A stretch of 64,000 bases of DNA, from assembly GCF_001187845.1 (NCBI RefSeq), contig NZ_CP012160.1:1860001-1924000 (forward strand), given 5' to 3'. Within the stretch, counting starts at the first letter, position 1. Each line of letters opens with the position of its first letter. Below, piece by piece: positions 1 through 8,883 of this stretch. Under the pieces are notes generated by a model that was given only the letters and a program-made list of their open reading frames with translations, ran no database searches and had not been told where the DNA came from. The DNA is from Octadecabacter temperatus. GTDB taxonomy: Bacteria; Pseudomonadota; Alphaproteobacteria; Rhodobacterales; Rhodobacteraceae. Made by a program: the position numbers and the translations under genes.

Positions 1-29
1 TGCTTTTGGAAGCAGGCGAACAATTGAAT

Positions 30-57
30 AAGGGAGCTGTGTCATAACAGCCCCCTT
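30..57 (-). terminator. Terminator-like hairpin after the first lipoprotein gene
   Basis: On the minus strand this is an 11-bp stem (AAGGGGGCTGT with ACAGCTCCCTT, one G-U pair) and a 6-nt loop, starting about 30 nt past the stop codon of the upstream minus-strand gene. The T-tract after it is short and interrupted (TTATTCAATTG), so termination may be partial. Confidence 0.55.
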
Positions 58-86
58 AAACGGTTCATCTTAGGTTGGAAAGCGGA

Positions 87-719
87 TCAGCTACCTGCTT
101 GCTCAATTGTCACAACGTTGGTCAGACCTGTGAGCTCTCGTGTGAACAGTTGGGTCAGGTGCGCAGTGATGCGAACCTTTTGGCCCTGACCTTCGTTGTC
201 AGCAGCAAGCGCGGCGTAACCACCAAGCGCTGCAAGGTCGCCATCGATACGGCGTGTTGCTTCAAGTATCTCGCCGGTTGCGGCGTCGCGAACGGTCAGG
301 TCAAACTTGATCGAGTGAACACCACCAACAGAATAGCGCGTGCGTTCTGTCAGGGAATGAAAACGGGCCAGTTCCACGTCAACGATCACGGGAGTCGCAC
401 CTGTTAGGTTCTCGCCTGCGGCTTGAATGGATGTTTGGAAGATCGCGGAAATCTGCTCAAGGCGGTTGCCCAGTGGGTCACCACGCCAGACAACGTCTGC
501 GATCGGGTAATATGAGTTCGCTTCAGACACACGCATGTCAGAAGGCGCGGCGAAACGGATCGCCTCGAGGGAATAGTCCCGTACAATTTGCGTTTGCTCA
601 ACTGCCGCGATACGCGGTGCTTCAAGCGGGGCATTTCGTGTTACTGTATCCACATTGGAACAGGCTGTAAGGGCGGCGGCGACTGCGCCAAATGCAACGG
701 TTTTCAGTAGTAGTTTCAT
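87..719 (-). CDS. Putative lipoprotein (possibly DUF6778 family)
   Basis: A 210-residue secreted protein. It opens with a typical signal peptide and a lipobox ending ALTAC (Cys about residue 19), so it should be lipid-anchored in the envelope. The start at 719 was chosen because GGAGG lies just upstream and the Lys-rich signal peptide begins there; an upstream in-frame extension adds residues that do not look like a signal sequence. The rest has a mixed alpha/beta pattern with no catalytic motif I recognise. From memory it resembles a Rhodobacteraceae-restricted family of unknown function (DUF6778), but I could not check this. It is a single gene, divergent from edd. Confidence 0.75.
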   Translation of the reverse strand: MKLLLKTVAFGAVAAALTACSNVDTVTRNAPLEAPRIAAVEQTQIVRDYSLEAIRFAAPSDMRVSEANSYYPIADVVWRGDPLGNRLEQISAIFQTSIQAAGENLTGATPVIVDVELARFHSLTERTRYSVGGVHSIKFDLTVRDAATGEILEATRRIDGDLAALGGYAALAADNEGQGQKVRITAHLTQLFTRELTGLTNVVTIEQAGS

Positions 720-858
720 TGTATCCTCCGGGGCTTTGCCCAGTTGTTTGCCCCCCACGAGACACGTTAGTTATGTCGTAAGAGTTGGGGCAGAAATGTG
801 GTTAACAAAAGGTCATTGCTGGGAAGTTGCGTGTTGGGGGCGTGACAGAACGCGCATT

Positions 859-870
859 GTTAGCGCTAAC
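859..870. promoter_or_regulatory. Perfect GTTAGCGCTAAC palindrome upstream of edd (CceR-like operator)
   Basis: A 12-bp perfect palindrome about 45 nt before the edd start codon, within its promoter region. The GCGC-centred form is typical of LacI-family operators. As I recall, CceR, the LacI-family regulator of central carbon metabolism in Rhodobacter sphaeroides, binds a GTTAGCGCTAAC core and represses Entner-Doudoroff genes. Assignment to CceR is inference; the palindrome is directly seen. Confidence 0.7.
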
Positions 871-915
871 CATTTGTGTTAGACGGAGGTCGAAATCTGA
901 ATCTGGCAGGACATC

Positions 916-2718
916 ATGGCTCTTAATTCCACCATCGCACGCGTAACTGATCGCATTATCGCCCGTTCTGAAGGTCCGCGTCGGACCTATCTGGATCGTA
1001 TGGCGGCAGCCGCAGCCGAAGGCCCGCGTCGTGCGCACCTGACCTGCGGCAACCAAGCCCATGCTTACGCCCCGATGGGTGATGACAAAGCCGCGCTTGT
1101 TGCTGAGAAAGCCCCGAACATTGGCATCATCACCGCCTACAACGACATGCTGTCCGCCCATCAGCCCTTTGAAAACTATCCCGAGAAAATCCGCGCAGCG
1201 GCGCGTGCAGCCGGTGGTACGGCTCAGGTCGCGGGCGGCGTTCCGTCCATGTGTGACGGCGTGACCCAAGGCCAAACGGGTATGGAGCTGTCTCTGTTTT
1301 CGCGTGATGTGATCGCCCTCTCCGCGGGCATCGGCCTGTCCCACAACGTATTTGACTCAGCTCTTTATCTTGGCGTTTGCGACAAGATCGTTCCCGGCCT
1401 AATCATGGCCGCCGCGACCTTCGGCTACATTCCAGGCATGTTTGTGCCGGCTGGTCCGATGACGTCCGGCCTGCCCAATGATGAGAAAGCAAAAGTTCGC
1501 CAAGAATTCGCCAAGGGCAACATTGACCGCGCCGAATTGATGAAGGCTGAAATGGCGTCTTATCACGGTCCGGGCACCTGCACATTCTACGGCACGGCGA
1601 ACACCAACCAGATGCTGATGGAATTCATGGGGCTTCACCTGCCCGGTGCGTCCTTTGTGAACCCCCACACTGACCTGCGCGAAGAACTGACAATTCAGGC
1701 CACAAAGCGCGCGTTGCAAATCACAGCACTTGGCAATGAATACACGCCCGTTTCCGATATTCTTGATGAAAAGGCGTTTGTGAACGGCCTTGTCGGGCTG
1801 ATGGCAACGGGTGGCTCTACCAACCTCGTCTTGCACCTCCCAGCAATGGCGCGTGCTGCTGGCGTGATCCTCGATCTTGAAGATTTCTCTGACATTTCTG
1901 CCGTTACCCCGCTGATGGCCAAGGTCTATCCAAACGGTCTGGCCGACGTGAACCACTTCCACGCGGCGGGCGGTTTACAGTTCATGATCGGCAACCTGTT
2001 AGAAAACGGCCTTCTACACGAAGACGTTAAAACCGTTGCCGGCCCGGGCATGTCTCACTACGCCAAAGAGCCCGTGATGAATGACACAGGCTTTGGCTAC
2101 CGCGACGGCCCAAAAGAAACCCACAACGACAAGATCCTGCGCCCTGCGTCGGACCCGTTCGCACCGCAAGGTGGCTTGGTTCAGCTTAGCGGCAACATCG
2201 GACGCGGCGTGATCAAGATTTCTGCCGTCGCCGAAGACCGCCACGTGATCGAAGCCCCTGTGCGCATCTTCCACGAGCAGCATGACTGCAAAAAGGCCTT
2301 CCAAGCGGGCGAGTTAACCGAAGACACAATCGTCGTCGTGCGCTTTCAGGGGCCAAAGTCCAACGGCATGCCAGAACTTCACTCGCTGACCCCGACCCTG
2401 TCTGTCTTGCAAGACCGCGGTTTGAAGGTGGCCTTGGTAACAGACGGACGCATGTCTGGCGCATCTGGCAAGGTTCCCGCTGCGATCCACGTTGCACCAG
2501 AAGCCGCTGACGGTGGTCCGATCTCGCTTCTACGCGACGGTGACATCGTGCGTTTGGATGCCGACAAAGGCACGCTTGAGTGCCTTACGGATCTATCTGG
2601 GCGCGAACCAGCGGTCGCGGATCTGTCCGGCAACGGCAACGGTGTTGGCCGCGAATTGTTTGAGGTCTTCCGTAATCAGGTTGGACCGTCTACAGATGGC
2701 GCCGGAGTGGTCGTCTAG
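916..2718 (+). CDS. edd: Phosphogluconate dehydratase
   Basis: First committed enzyme of the Entner-Doudoroff pathway: it dehydrates 6-phosphogluconate to 2-keto-3-deoxy-6-phosphogluconate (KDPG) in the cytosol. At 600 residues it has the full family length. It carries the IlvD/Edd signatures: the N-terminal CGNQAH and [12 protein letters not shown] region, the iron-sulfur cysteine region around [18 protein letters not shown], the [14 protein letters not shown] stretch, and the C-terminal [19 protein letters not shown] motif. The start ATG has AGGA close upstream. eda follows after about 70 nt on the same strand, giving the usual edd-eda operon, and a GTTAGCGCTAAC palindrome lies in the promoter. 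Confidence 0.97.
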   Translation: MALNSTIARVTDRIIARSEGPRRTYLDRMAAAAAEGPRRAHLTCGNQAHAYAPMGDDKAALVAEKAPNIGIITAYNDMLSAHQPFENYPEKIRAAARAAGGTAQVAGGVPSMCDGVTQGQTGMELSLFSRDVIALSAGIGLSHNVFDSALYLGVCDKIVPGLIMAAATFGYIPGMFVPAGPMTSGLPNDEKAKVRQEFAKGNIDRAELMKAEMASYHGPGTCTFYGTANTNQMLMEFMGLHLPGASFVNPHTDLREELTIQATKRALQITALGNEYTPVSDILDEKAFVNGLVGLMATGGSTNLVLHLPAMARAAGVILDLEDFSDISAVTPLMAKVYPNGLADVNHFHAAGGLQFMIGNLLENGLLHEDVKTVAGPGMSHYAKEPVMNDTGFGYRDGPKETHNDKILRPASDPFAPQGGLVQLSGNIGRGVIKISAVAEDRHVIEAPVRIFHEQHDCKKAFQAGELTEDTIVVVRFQGPKSNGMPELHSLTPTLSVLQDRGLKVALVTDGRMSGASGKVPAAIHVAPEAADGGPISLLRDGDIVRLDADKGTLECLTDLSGREPAVADLSGNGNGVGRELFEVFRNQVGPSTDGAGVVV

Positions 2719-2787
2719 TATACCACTCTAGCTATTCACTTAATAAATAGGGCTTCGGCCCCGCTGACACTTCCAAAGGATACGAAA

Positions 2788-3429
2788 ATGACACCTGTAC
2801 ACGCTTCTGAACTCGCAGCAAAAGTCTGTGCACTGGCCCCAGTTGTGCCCGTTCTCGTCGTTGACGATGCCTCTGTTGCGGGCGATCTGGCGACAGCGCT
2901 CGTTGCCGGCGGCCTCCCTGCCCTCGAAGTGACATTGCGCACACCTGCAGCACTCGACGTGATCCGTGAAATGGCGAAGATCGAAGGCGGCGTTGTTGGT
3001 GCGGGCACATTGCTCACGTCCAAGGACGTAGAAAACGCTAAGGCGGCTGGCGCGACGTTTGGTGTTTCACCTGGCGCTACGGACCGCTTGCTCGACGCGT
3101 GCGAAGCCAACGATCTACCCCTCCTCCCAGGTGCAGCGACGTCTTCAGAATCCATGGCCCTGCTTGAGCGTGGCTACACGGTGCAAAAGTTCTTCCCAGC
3201 CGAAGCAAACGGTGGCGCTGCGGCGTTGAAGGGCATCGGTGGCCCGTTGCTGGCGGTGAAATGGTGTCCAACGGGTGGCGTAAGCCTTGCCAACGCGCCG
3301 CAGTACCTTGGCCTGTCCAACACGCTTTGCGTGGGTGGTTCATGGGTTGCACCAAAGGGTCTCGTGGACGCGCAAGATTGGGCCGGCATTACCGCCCTTG
3401 CATCCGAAGCTGCGGCGCTTGAACGCTAA
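2788..3429 (+). CDS. eda: KDPG aldolase (2-dehydro-3-deoxy-phosphogluconate aldolase)
   Basis: Cleaves KDPG to pyruvate and glyceraldehyde 3-phosphate, completing the Entner-Doudoroff pathway started by the preceding gene. The 213-residue protein is a class I (Schiff-base) TIM barrel: PVLVVDD near residue 20, LEVTLRT, the GAGTLL turn, FGVSPGATD, LPGAATSSE and the lysine region KFFPAE followed by KWCPTGGV. These strands and their order match the KDPG/KHG aldolase family. AAGGA precedes the start. The edd-eda gap holds a small GGGCTTCGGCCCC hairpin that might tune eda expression. Confidence 0.97.
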   Translation: MTPVHASELAAKVCALAPVVPVLVVDDASVAGDLATALVAGGLPALEVTLRTPAALDVIREMAKIEGGVVGAGTLLTSKDVENAKAAGATFGVSPGATDRLLDACEANDLPLLPGAATSSESMALLERGYTVQKFFPAEANGGAAALKGIGGPLLAVKWCPTGGVSLANAPQYLGLSNTLCVGGSWVAPKGLVDAQDWAGITALASEAAALER

Positions 3430-3435
3430 ACGTCG

Positions 3436-4104
3436 CTAGAACCGGTTGGGACATAGGGACGCCGCGCGTTCCTGCTTTGCACCGTCAAATACCAAGTCGC
3501 CGAAATTTTCGTAAAAACGCGTGCAATAGGCGTGGACATAACTGTGACCGAAGATTTCGGCATATGCTGGTGTTTCGTGTTTGAACATCACAAACATGAA
3601 AATCGCATGCTGTTCGAGAAAATAACCGTCCTCGGCAGAAGGGTAGATTTGTTCAAAGTCAGTCGCACGAATACGCGCTGCATGCTCTTGCGGAACCAAC
3701 GCAGCAGCGGTCTCGGTATCAGCAGCGGCCCGTAATTCAGAGTGCGCTTGTTCAACCAGCGCAGTAAACAATGAATAGTCGCGTGAATAACTCGCGTCGA
3801 TCTTTTGGGCCTGCCTTTGCTTGACGGCTGGCACGATCATTATCGCCAAGGCGCAGCATCCGATCAGAACTGCACTCACCCACCCTGCTTTAGTGAAACT
3901 TTTGGTGCTGAACCAAACCGCAATGAACGTTGCCGCAATCATCGTTGCCAGCCCCGCAATAATGAATAAGCCAGCAATTGCTCTGCTTACGCCGCCAGGA
4001 TCACTCGGCGTCGACATGGATGAAAGTGCAACAATTAATCCGGCAAAGGCAATCACAGCGAAAACCGCTGCTAGTGACTTACCTACCCGTTCATTCGAAT
4101 TCAC
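3436..4104 (-). CDS. Three-helix membrane protein with C-terminal soluble domain, unknown function
   Basis: A 222-residue protein with three predicted membrane helices in the first about 105 residues (SLAAVFAVIAFAGLIVAL; AIAGLFIIAGLATMIAATF; WVSAVLIGCCALAIMIV) followed by an alpha-helical soluble region rich in acidic residues. I do not recognise the family. The start is a GTG overlapping the TGA of the preceding 88-residue gene (GTGA), which implies translational coupling; a longer reading in this frame would run wholly inside that gene. It is the last gene of a glnE-led minus-strand unit and converges on eda with only 6 nt between the stop codons. Confidence 0.6.
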   Translation of the reverse strand: MNSNERVGKSLAAVFAVIAFAGLIVALSSMSTPSDPGGVSRAIAGLFIIAGLATMIAATFIAVWFSTKSFTKAGWVSAVLIGCCALAIMIVPAVKQRQAQKIDASYSRDYSLFTALVEQAHSELRAAADTETAAALVPQEHAARIRATDFEQIYPSAEDGYFLEQHAIFMFVMFKHETPAYAEIFGHSYVHAYCTRFYENFGDLVFDGAKQERAASLCPNRF

Positions 4105-4367
4105 TTCGCCAATCTCCCACGTCGCCCGCCGCGGCGCGTGGGTGTTTGGGACGCTGTAAGCCCTTCGCGCAGCGTTATCGTCATCGGATGGTCGTCGGTC
4201 CCCGTCCCGTGTCGCGCCAGCAAGGCAGAAATGCCAACAACGCTCACGCCTTGGTAGCTTAGAGCCCAATCAAGGAAGATCGATCGGCACTCGGGCGCGC
4301 TGATACCTTCGATTTTGTAGGACTCTTCGATCAACCCTTTAGGGTCCAAATCATCACCCTTTGCCAT
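4101..4367 (-). CDS. Small conserved protein downstream of glnE, unknown function
   Basis: An 88-residue soluble protein. Its N-terminal half (LDPKGLIEESYKIEGI, then ECRSIFLDWALSY) reads as two helices, followed by DPMTITLREGL and a basic tail (RRGGRRGR). It starts inside the 3' end of glnE (14-nt overlap), so the two are very likely co-translated, and its own stop overlaps the next gene. The coupling suggests an accessory role near nitrogen control, but that is only context. No known motif is visible. Confidence 0.7.
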   Translation of the reverse strand: MAKGDDLDPKGLIEESYKIEGISAPECRSIFLDWALSYQGVSVVGISALLARHGTGTDDHPMTITLREGLTASQTPTRRGGRRGRLAK

Positions 4368-7116
4368 TGTTATCTCCTACCAACTTCGCGATCACAGCCG
4401 CCGCTTTGCCAGATACATCATTTAGCTGCGTAGCCAAGGCATCAAGGCTGTCAGCACCCGTTTCGCGCAAAACAAACCGTTTGCCACCCTCGCCCAGTTT
4501 TTCCGCGTTGAGCCCAGAACCGAGCAGCAATTGCGCAGCTGCTTGCACTGACCAACACAATCCCGCCGCATCCAACAACGCTGTGCTGTCTGCGGCATCT
4601 AGGCCACCGCTGGCGACCTGATCAGTCGTAGATCGCGCCGTTTTGCCAGCCTGTAACGCAACCATTTGCCCTGCAAGTTCAACATCTTGCAATCGCCCCG
4701 CGCCAATCTTGGCGTCCCACGCACCATCAGGTGCCTTTGCATCCGCGATCCGGCGGCGCATGTCTCCAACGTCACCTGCAACCGTTTCACCGCTAGCTTT
4801 GGCCGCCAGAACCCGTGCGCGAACGGCTTCTACATCTGCGGCCAAATCAACGCCACCCGCCACGACCCGCGCACGGGACAGCGCAAGATGTTCCCACGTC
4901 CAAGCCTCATTCATTTGGTAGCTCTCAAAGCCCGAAAATGACGTTGCAACAGGCCCCTGCCCGCCAGACGGGCGCAGGCGCATGTCCACCTCGTACAATC
5001 GCCCCTCTGCCATGGGAACCGTCATCGCCGTCACCAAAGCCTGCGTCAGACGTGCATAATAGGGCCGTGTTGCCAGCGGTTGTTTCCCGTCAGAGCTGTC
5101 CACGTCTTGTCCGTCATAGATAACAATTAGATCCAGATCAGACGCTGCGTGTAGGCGCCCCGCCCCAAGGCTGCCCATGCCAACCACAACCGCACCCCGT
5201 CCAGGCGGTTGGCCGTGTTTGGTGGCAAAATGATCAACGACAACGGGGAACAACGCACTCAGAACTGTTTGTGCAAGGTCGGCGTATTGGCGCCCTGCTG
5301 TTTCGGCATCCACAAGCCCACGCAAGTGATGCACCCCAATGCGAAAGTGCCATTCTTTTTGCCAGCGCCGCGCAGCATCCAGCTGTGTTTCATAGTCATT
5401 CGCTTGACTCAGGACAGCGTTCAACGCGTCCAACAACCCGTCCACCTGCGGCCAATCAGAGAAGAAATCCCCGCCAATCACTGCATCAAACACGGCTGCG
5501 TTGCGTCCAAGGTATTGCGCCAATGCGGGAGCGGTGGCGGCAATGTCGACCATCATCTGCGTCAATTGTGGGTTGGCTTCGAACAGGGAAAACACCTGCA
5601 CGCCAGCCGGAAGCCCCGACAAAAACCCATCAAACGCCAACAACGCTTCATCTGGTTTGGCGGCCTCCTGCAAGGCATCCAATAGACGAGGTTTTAAGCG
5701 ATCAAAAATCTCAACGGCCCGATCAGACCTTAACGCGGGATAGGTCAACCAACGCTGCGTAATGCTTTCCCCGAAATCGGAAACAGGCGCGGCCTCAGAC
5801 GGGGCAAAGAACCCTTCTGTCAGCGCATGCACTGCCTCAAGGCGATCGTTCAGCTCAACGCGCAAGGCTTTGTCTTCAATACCCACAAACGCTGCCAACC
5901 GCGCGAACCCTTCGTCAGTGTTTGGCAGGTCGTGGGTCTGGGCATCATTGAGCATCTGTAAACGGTGCTCGACCTCACGGTGGTAACGATAATGATCCGT
6001 CAGCACATTTGCATCGTCTTGCGGCACCCAGCCCGCATTCGCCAGCGCCGCCAAACCATCAACCGTGCCACGACAGCGCAATTCGGGATCACGACCACCC
6101 GCGATCAACTGACGTGTCTGCGTGAAGAACTCGATCTCGCGAATGCCCCCGCGCCCCAGCTTCATGTTATGCCCTGGCAGCGAAATCGGCCCGCCAAGCC
6201 CTTTGTGCTCGCGGATGCGCAGGCGCATGTCGTGGGCGTCTTGAATGGCGACAAAGTCCAAATGTTTGCGCCACACGAAGGGTGTGAGCGTTCTCAAGAA
6301 CCCCTCACCCGCTTCGATATCCCCTGCCGAAGCCCGCGCTTTGATATAGGCCGCGCGTTCCCACGTGCGTCCGACGCTTTCGTAATAGCGTTCTGCTGCC
6401 TCCATACTTAGGCAGACAGGGGTCACCGATGGGTCAGGGCGTAGGCGCAGGTCGGTGCGGAACACATACCCATCGCCCGTCAGATCGCTCAGCAATGCCG
6501 CCATCTTACGCGTTACCCGCACGAACGCGGCGCGGGCATCATGGAAATCGTCAGGGTCAAAGCGGGTTTCATCAAACAGGCAGATTAGGTCGATATCGCT
6601 GGAATAGTTCAGCTCAAACGCACCACCCTTGCCCATTGCAATACTGCACATGCCCGCCGCCGTTTCGGCATCCGCCTCAACCTGCCCTGGGACTTTTCCA
6701 CGGGCGATTTCAGCCCCCACAAGACGTTTAAGGGCCACATCAACGGCACCGTCCGCCAAACGGGCCAATGCGCGCGTAACCTGTTCTAGCGACCAAACAC
6801 CACCCAAGTCAGCTAGCCCCGTTAACAAGGCTATACGCCGCTTGGCTTGGCGTAGGCCGGACTGCAACTCAGGCAATGCCAGACCACCAATCTCTGCCAG
6901 TTCCGCCTCAAGCGCGGCGTCAGGGTCGTCAAACGCATTGCGCAGCCAGTCGCCGTCGCGCGTTAGTAATCCGCTCAAATAGGGGCTGCACCCCGCCGCC
7001 CCTGCCACCAATTCACGTACCGATGCATCGAAATCTCCAAACGCACTAGCCGCATCCGCGCCAAGGGCGGCATCAAACGGTGTGGGCGAGCGGGTGATAC
7101 GGGAAGAAAATGTCAT
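4354..7116 (-). CDS. glnE: Bifunctional glutamine synthetase adenylyltransferase/adenylyl-removing enzyme
   Basis: Controls glutamine synthetase by adding or removing AMP in response to PII. The 920-residue protein has the duplicated architecture of GlnE: an N-terminal nucleotidyltransferase domain with ELNYSSDIDLICLFDE (about residue 165), a helical linker, and a second nucleotidyltransferase domain with GSLGAGRLHAASDLDLIVIYD (about residue 675) with the paired aspartates expected for metal binding. The start at 7116 (MTFSSR) was chosen because upstream in-frame sequence overlaps the divergent YbaK-like gene and is not GlnE-like. It heads a three-gene minus-strand unit. The 63-bp gap to the divergent gene must hold both promoters. 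Confidence 0.95.
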   Translation of the reverse strand: MTFSSRITRSPTPFDAALGADAASAFGDFDASVRELVAGAAGCSPYLSGLLTRDGDWLRNAFDDPDAALEAELAEIGGLALPELQSGLRQAKRRIALLTGLADLGGVWSLEQVTRALARLADGAVDVALKRLVGAEIARGKVPGQVEADAETAAGMCSIAMGKGGAFELNYSSDIDLICLFDETRFDPDDFHDARAAFVRVTRKMAALLSDLTGDGYVFRTDLRLRPDPSVTPVCLSMEAAERYYESVGRTWERAAYIKARASAGDIEAGEGFLRTLTPFVWRKHLDFVAIQDAHDMRLRIREHKGLGGPISLPGHNMKLGRGGIREIEFFTQTRQLIAGGRDPELRCRGTVDGLAALANAGWVPQDDANVLTDHYRYHREVEHRLQMLNDAQTHDLPNTDEGFARLAAFVGIEDKALRVELNDRLEAVHALTEGFFAPSEAAPVSDFGESITQRWLTYPALRSDRAVEIFDRLKPRLLDALQEAAKPDEALLAFDGFLSGLPAGVQVFSLFEANPQLTQMMVDIAATAPALAQYLGRNAAVFDAVIGGDFFSDWPQVDGLLDALNAVLSQANDYETQLDAARRWQKEWHFRIGVHHLRGLVDAETAGRQYADLAQTVLSALFPVVVDHFATKHGQPPGRGAVVVGMGSLGAGRLHAASDLDLIVIYDGQDVDSSDGKQPLATRPYYARLTQALVTAMTVPMAEGRLYEVDMRLRPSGGQGPVATSFSGFESYQMNEAWTWEHLALSRARVVAGGVDLAADVEAVRARVLAAKASGETVAGDVGDMRRRIADAKAPDGAWDAKIGAGRLQDVELAGQMVALQAGKTARSTTDQVASGGLDAADSTALLDAAGLCWSVQAAAQLLLGSGLNAEKLGEGGKRFVLRETGADSLDALATQLNDVSGKAAAVIAKLVGDNNGKG

Positions 7117-7179
7117 GTCCTGACATTGGGCCTCTGGTTCGTTCTGGTCAATCGCAACCCGCTTTGGCATCTTGAAAAC

Positions 7180-7650
7180 ATGAGTAAAAGTTTGAAACGA
7201 GTCACCCGTGCGCTGTCTGATGCAGGCCACGACATCACACCACTGGAAATGCCCAGCGAAACCCGTACCGCGCAGCAAGCGGCGGATGCAGCAGGCTGTC
7301 ATCTGGACCAAATCGCCAAGTCGATCATCTTTCTTGGCGAAACCTCGGGTGAGGCCATTTTGTTCATCACAGCGGGCGGTAACAAAGTCGACGCCGCCAA
7401 AGCCAGCGACGTCGCGGGCGAACCTTTGGGCAAGGCCGACGCTGCCCTGATCCGCAAACAAACGGGGTTCGCTATTGGCGGGGTCTCCCCCATCGGACAC
7501 CTGAACCCGATCCGCGCATTCTGGGATGCGCGGCTGTCTGAATTCGACGAAGTCTTCGCAGCCGGCGGCACACCGCGTCATATTTTTCCAATTGCACCCA
7601 CGACGCTAATAGCACTGTCAGGGGCCAACAGCGCAGAGTTCACATCATGA
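7180..7650 (+). CDS. YbaK/EbsC-type aminoacyl-tRNA deacylase
   Basis: A 156-residue single-domain protein of the YbaK/ProX superfamily, whose members hydrolyse mischarged aminoacyl-tRNAs (for example Cys- or Ala-tRNAPro) in trans. Recognisable elements are the early QAADAAGCHLDQIAKSIIF helix-strand, ILFITAGGNKVD with the conserved lysine, TGFAIGGVSPIGH and the final strand before the C-terminus. The start at 7180 (MSKSLKRV) begins at the usual family N-terminus; a longer form would extend into glnE. Its last codons overlap the start of the next gene (ATGA), so the two are coupled. Confidence 0.88.
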   Translation: MSKSLKRVTRALSDAGHDITPLEMPSETRTAQQAADAAGCHLDQIAKSIIFLGETSGEAILFITAGGNKVDAAKASDVAGEPLGKADAALIRKQTGFAIGGVSPIGHLNPIRAFWDARLSEFDEVFAAGGTPRHIFPIAPTTLIALSGANSAEFTS

Positions 7651-8258
7651 TCCGCCTATTTCTAAATCTTGCACTGCTTGCATTTCCAATTGGAGTATTC
7701 GCACAAGACGTCGACTGCCCTGAGGTTACATCACTGCGTGACGCGCCCGTTTTTGACTTTTCACAAAGCTACCCAGAAGAATTGCTTCAGTCCGTCGTGA
7801 TGGCTGAGGATCGAAACTACTACTCAAGCTTCTTTGGTACCTCGACCATCACCCTCCAAGTGGCGAAACAATTCTCCGTCCCCACACAGCGAACAGTCGC
7901 GTCTAGGGCAATTGAGCTTTGCCTCGCGCTGAAACTTGCTGATGAATTCACCCAAGACGAGATCCTAACAATGTGGTTACAGTCGCGCTACTTTGGACGA
8001 CGTTGTTATGGTGTGGAAAACGCTTCAGAGCAGCTGTTCGGTGTTACCGTCGAAAACGCTCAGATGTCTGACTTCATTACCCTTGCTGCACTCGCCAAGT
8101 CCCCCGTCAGAGGGCACCAAGATCGTGCCCACCTTGCACAGTATTTTGCCCTTGCGGTTGAGAATGGCGTAATCGCTGGTCTACTCAGCGAGGACGTTGC
8201 GGATGCCCTTATTGCGCAGGGCCCCTCTACCATTCTTGATGGGAACTGCGCCGAGTAA
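7647..8258 (+). CDS. Short GT51-like transglycosylase domain protein, exported
   Basis: A 203-residue protein with a signal peptide (cut after about residue 19) and a reduced peptidoglycan glycosyltransferase (GT51) fold. Visible motifs: MAEDRNYYS (Glu54 aligning with the catalytic Glu of the EDxxF motif), STITLQVAKQ, then the R..E..LALKL....TQDEIL..WLQSRYFG..CYGVENASEQLFG block, and a final LAALAKSP. The roughly 20 residues normally between EDxxFxxHxG and GGSTITQQ, which form the mobile lid and part of the donor site, are missing. There is no PBP transpeptidase domain. It could be a non-canonical glycosyltransferase or an inactive relative. Confidence 0.75.
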   Translation: MIRLFLNLALLAFPIGVFAQDVDCPEVTSLRDAPVFDFSQSYPEELLQSVVMAEDRNYYSSFFGTSTITLQVAKQFSVPTQRTVASRAIELCLALKLADEFTQDEILTMWLQSRYFGRRCYGVENASEQLFGVTVENAQMSDFITLAALAKSPVRGHQDRAHLAQYFALAVENGVIAGLLSEDVADALIAQGPSTILDGNCAE

Positions 8259-8297
8259 GAGGAAAAGTATAGTTCAAAATCAATACACTACCATGTT

Positions 8298-8318
8298 AAT
8301 GTAAAAAACATTTACATT
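8298..8318. promoter_or_regulatory. Dyad 1: AATGTAAA-N5-TTTACATT operator-like palindrome
   Basis: A perfect 8-bp inverted repeat with a 5-nt spacer, about 90 nt upstream of the first DUF2852 gene. A second dyad of identical geometry lies 58 bp further on. Two matched dyads with equal spacing suggest cooperative binding of one dimeric repressor or activator. The regulator is unknown to me. Confidence 0.6.
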
Positions 8319-8355
8319 TAGTCTTGCGAAGTACGCCGCTCCGCCCCATCTTGGT

Positions 8356-8376
8356 AATGTGAAAGGCATTCACATC
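8356..8376. promoter_or_regulatory. Dyad 2: AATGTGAA-N5-TTCACATC operator-like palindrome
   Basis: An imperfect 8-bp inverted repeat (7 of 8 pairs) with a 5-nt spacer, in the same orientation and layout as the dyad 58 bp upstream. It sits about 30 nt before the start of the first DUF2852 gene, so a bound protein would overlap the promoter or early leader. Confidence 0.6.
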
Positions 8377-8405
8377 AAACATAACCAACCAATGGAGCAC
8401 CCGAA

Positions 8406-8879
8406 ATGACCACCTCGTCCACCAACATTGACTACAACGCCCCTTATGCGCGGCCTGTCCGCGAGGGGAACTGGTTTAAACGCAGCGAGGCGTGGCTCGA
8501 TGAGCGCGGCAAAGGTGCATGGATCGCCGCGATGGTCCTCGGGTTCATCTTCGTGTGGCCTGTCGGTCTCGCCCTTCTCGCCTATATGATATGGAGCAAA
8601 CGCATGTTTTCAGGAAATTGCGCCCACAAGCGTCAACGTCACCACGCCCGCCATTCAATGATGCGCTCGGCGATGTCTTCCTCAGGTAACGCAGCCTTTG
8701 ATGCGTATAAGGCCGACACCCTGAGCCGCCTTGAAGAAGAGCAGTCCAACTTTGAGGAGTTCCTCAAGCGTCTGCGCGATGCAAAGGATAAGGCCGAGTT
8801 CGACCAGTTCATGGACGACCGTGCAGAACGCAGCACGGATGACGCCGCAGACGAGCCGGACACAAAACCATCCAAGTAA
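8406..8879 (+). CDS. DUF2852 family membrane protein (first of two)
   Basis: A 157-residue protein with one strong membrane helix (about residues 40-62, WIAAMVLGFIFVWPVGLALLAYMIW), a basic linker, and a charged C-terminal coiled-coil-like half. The tail from SSGNAAFDAYKADTLSRLEEE to DKAEFDQFMDDRAER is nearly repeated in the next gene. The overall build matches the DUF2852 family, which is of unknown function. Two operator-like dyads lie upstream. It is probably cotranscribed with its paralogue, with a hairpin between them. Confidence 0.85.
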   Translation: MTTSSTNIDYNAPYARPVREGNWFKRSEAWLDERGKGAWIAAMVLGFIFVWPVGLALLAYMIWSKRMFSGNCAHKRQRHHARHSMMRSAMSSSGNAAFDAYKADTLSRLEEEQSNFEEFLKRLRDAKDKAEFDQFMDDRAERSTDDAADEPDTKPSK

Positions 8880-8883
8880 CACC

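Noticed and set aside
802..1344. 180-codon open frame antisense to edd
   Set aside because: It lies mostly inside edd on the opposite strand, has no ribosome-binding site and reads as an antisense shadow of a conserved gene.
7117..7581. Extended N-terminus of GlnE to 7581
   Set aside because: The extra 155 codons are antisense to the YbaK-like gene and not GlnE-like; the ATG at 7116 gives the family N-terminus.
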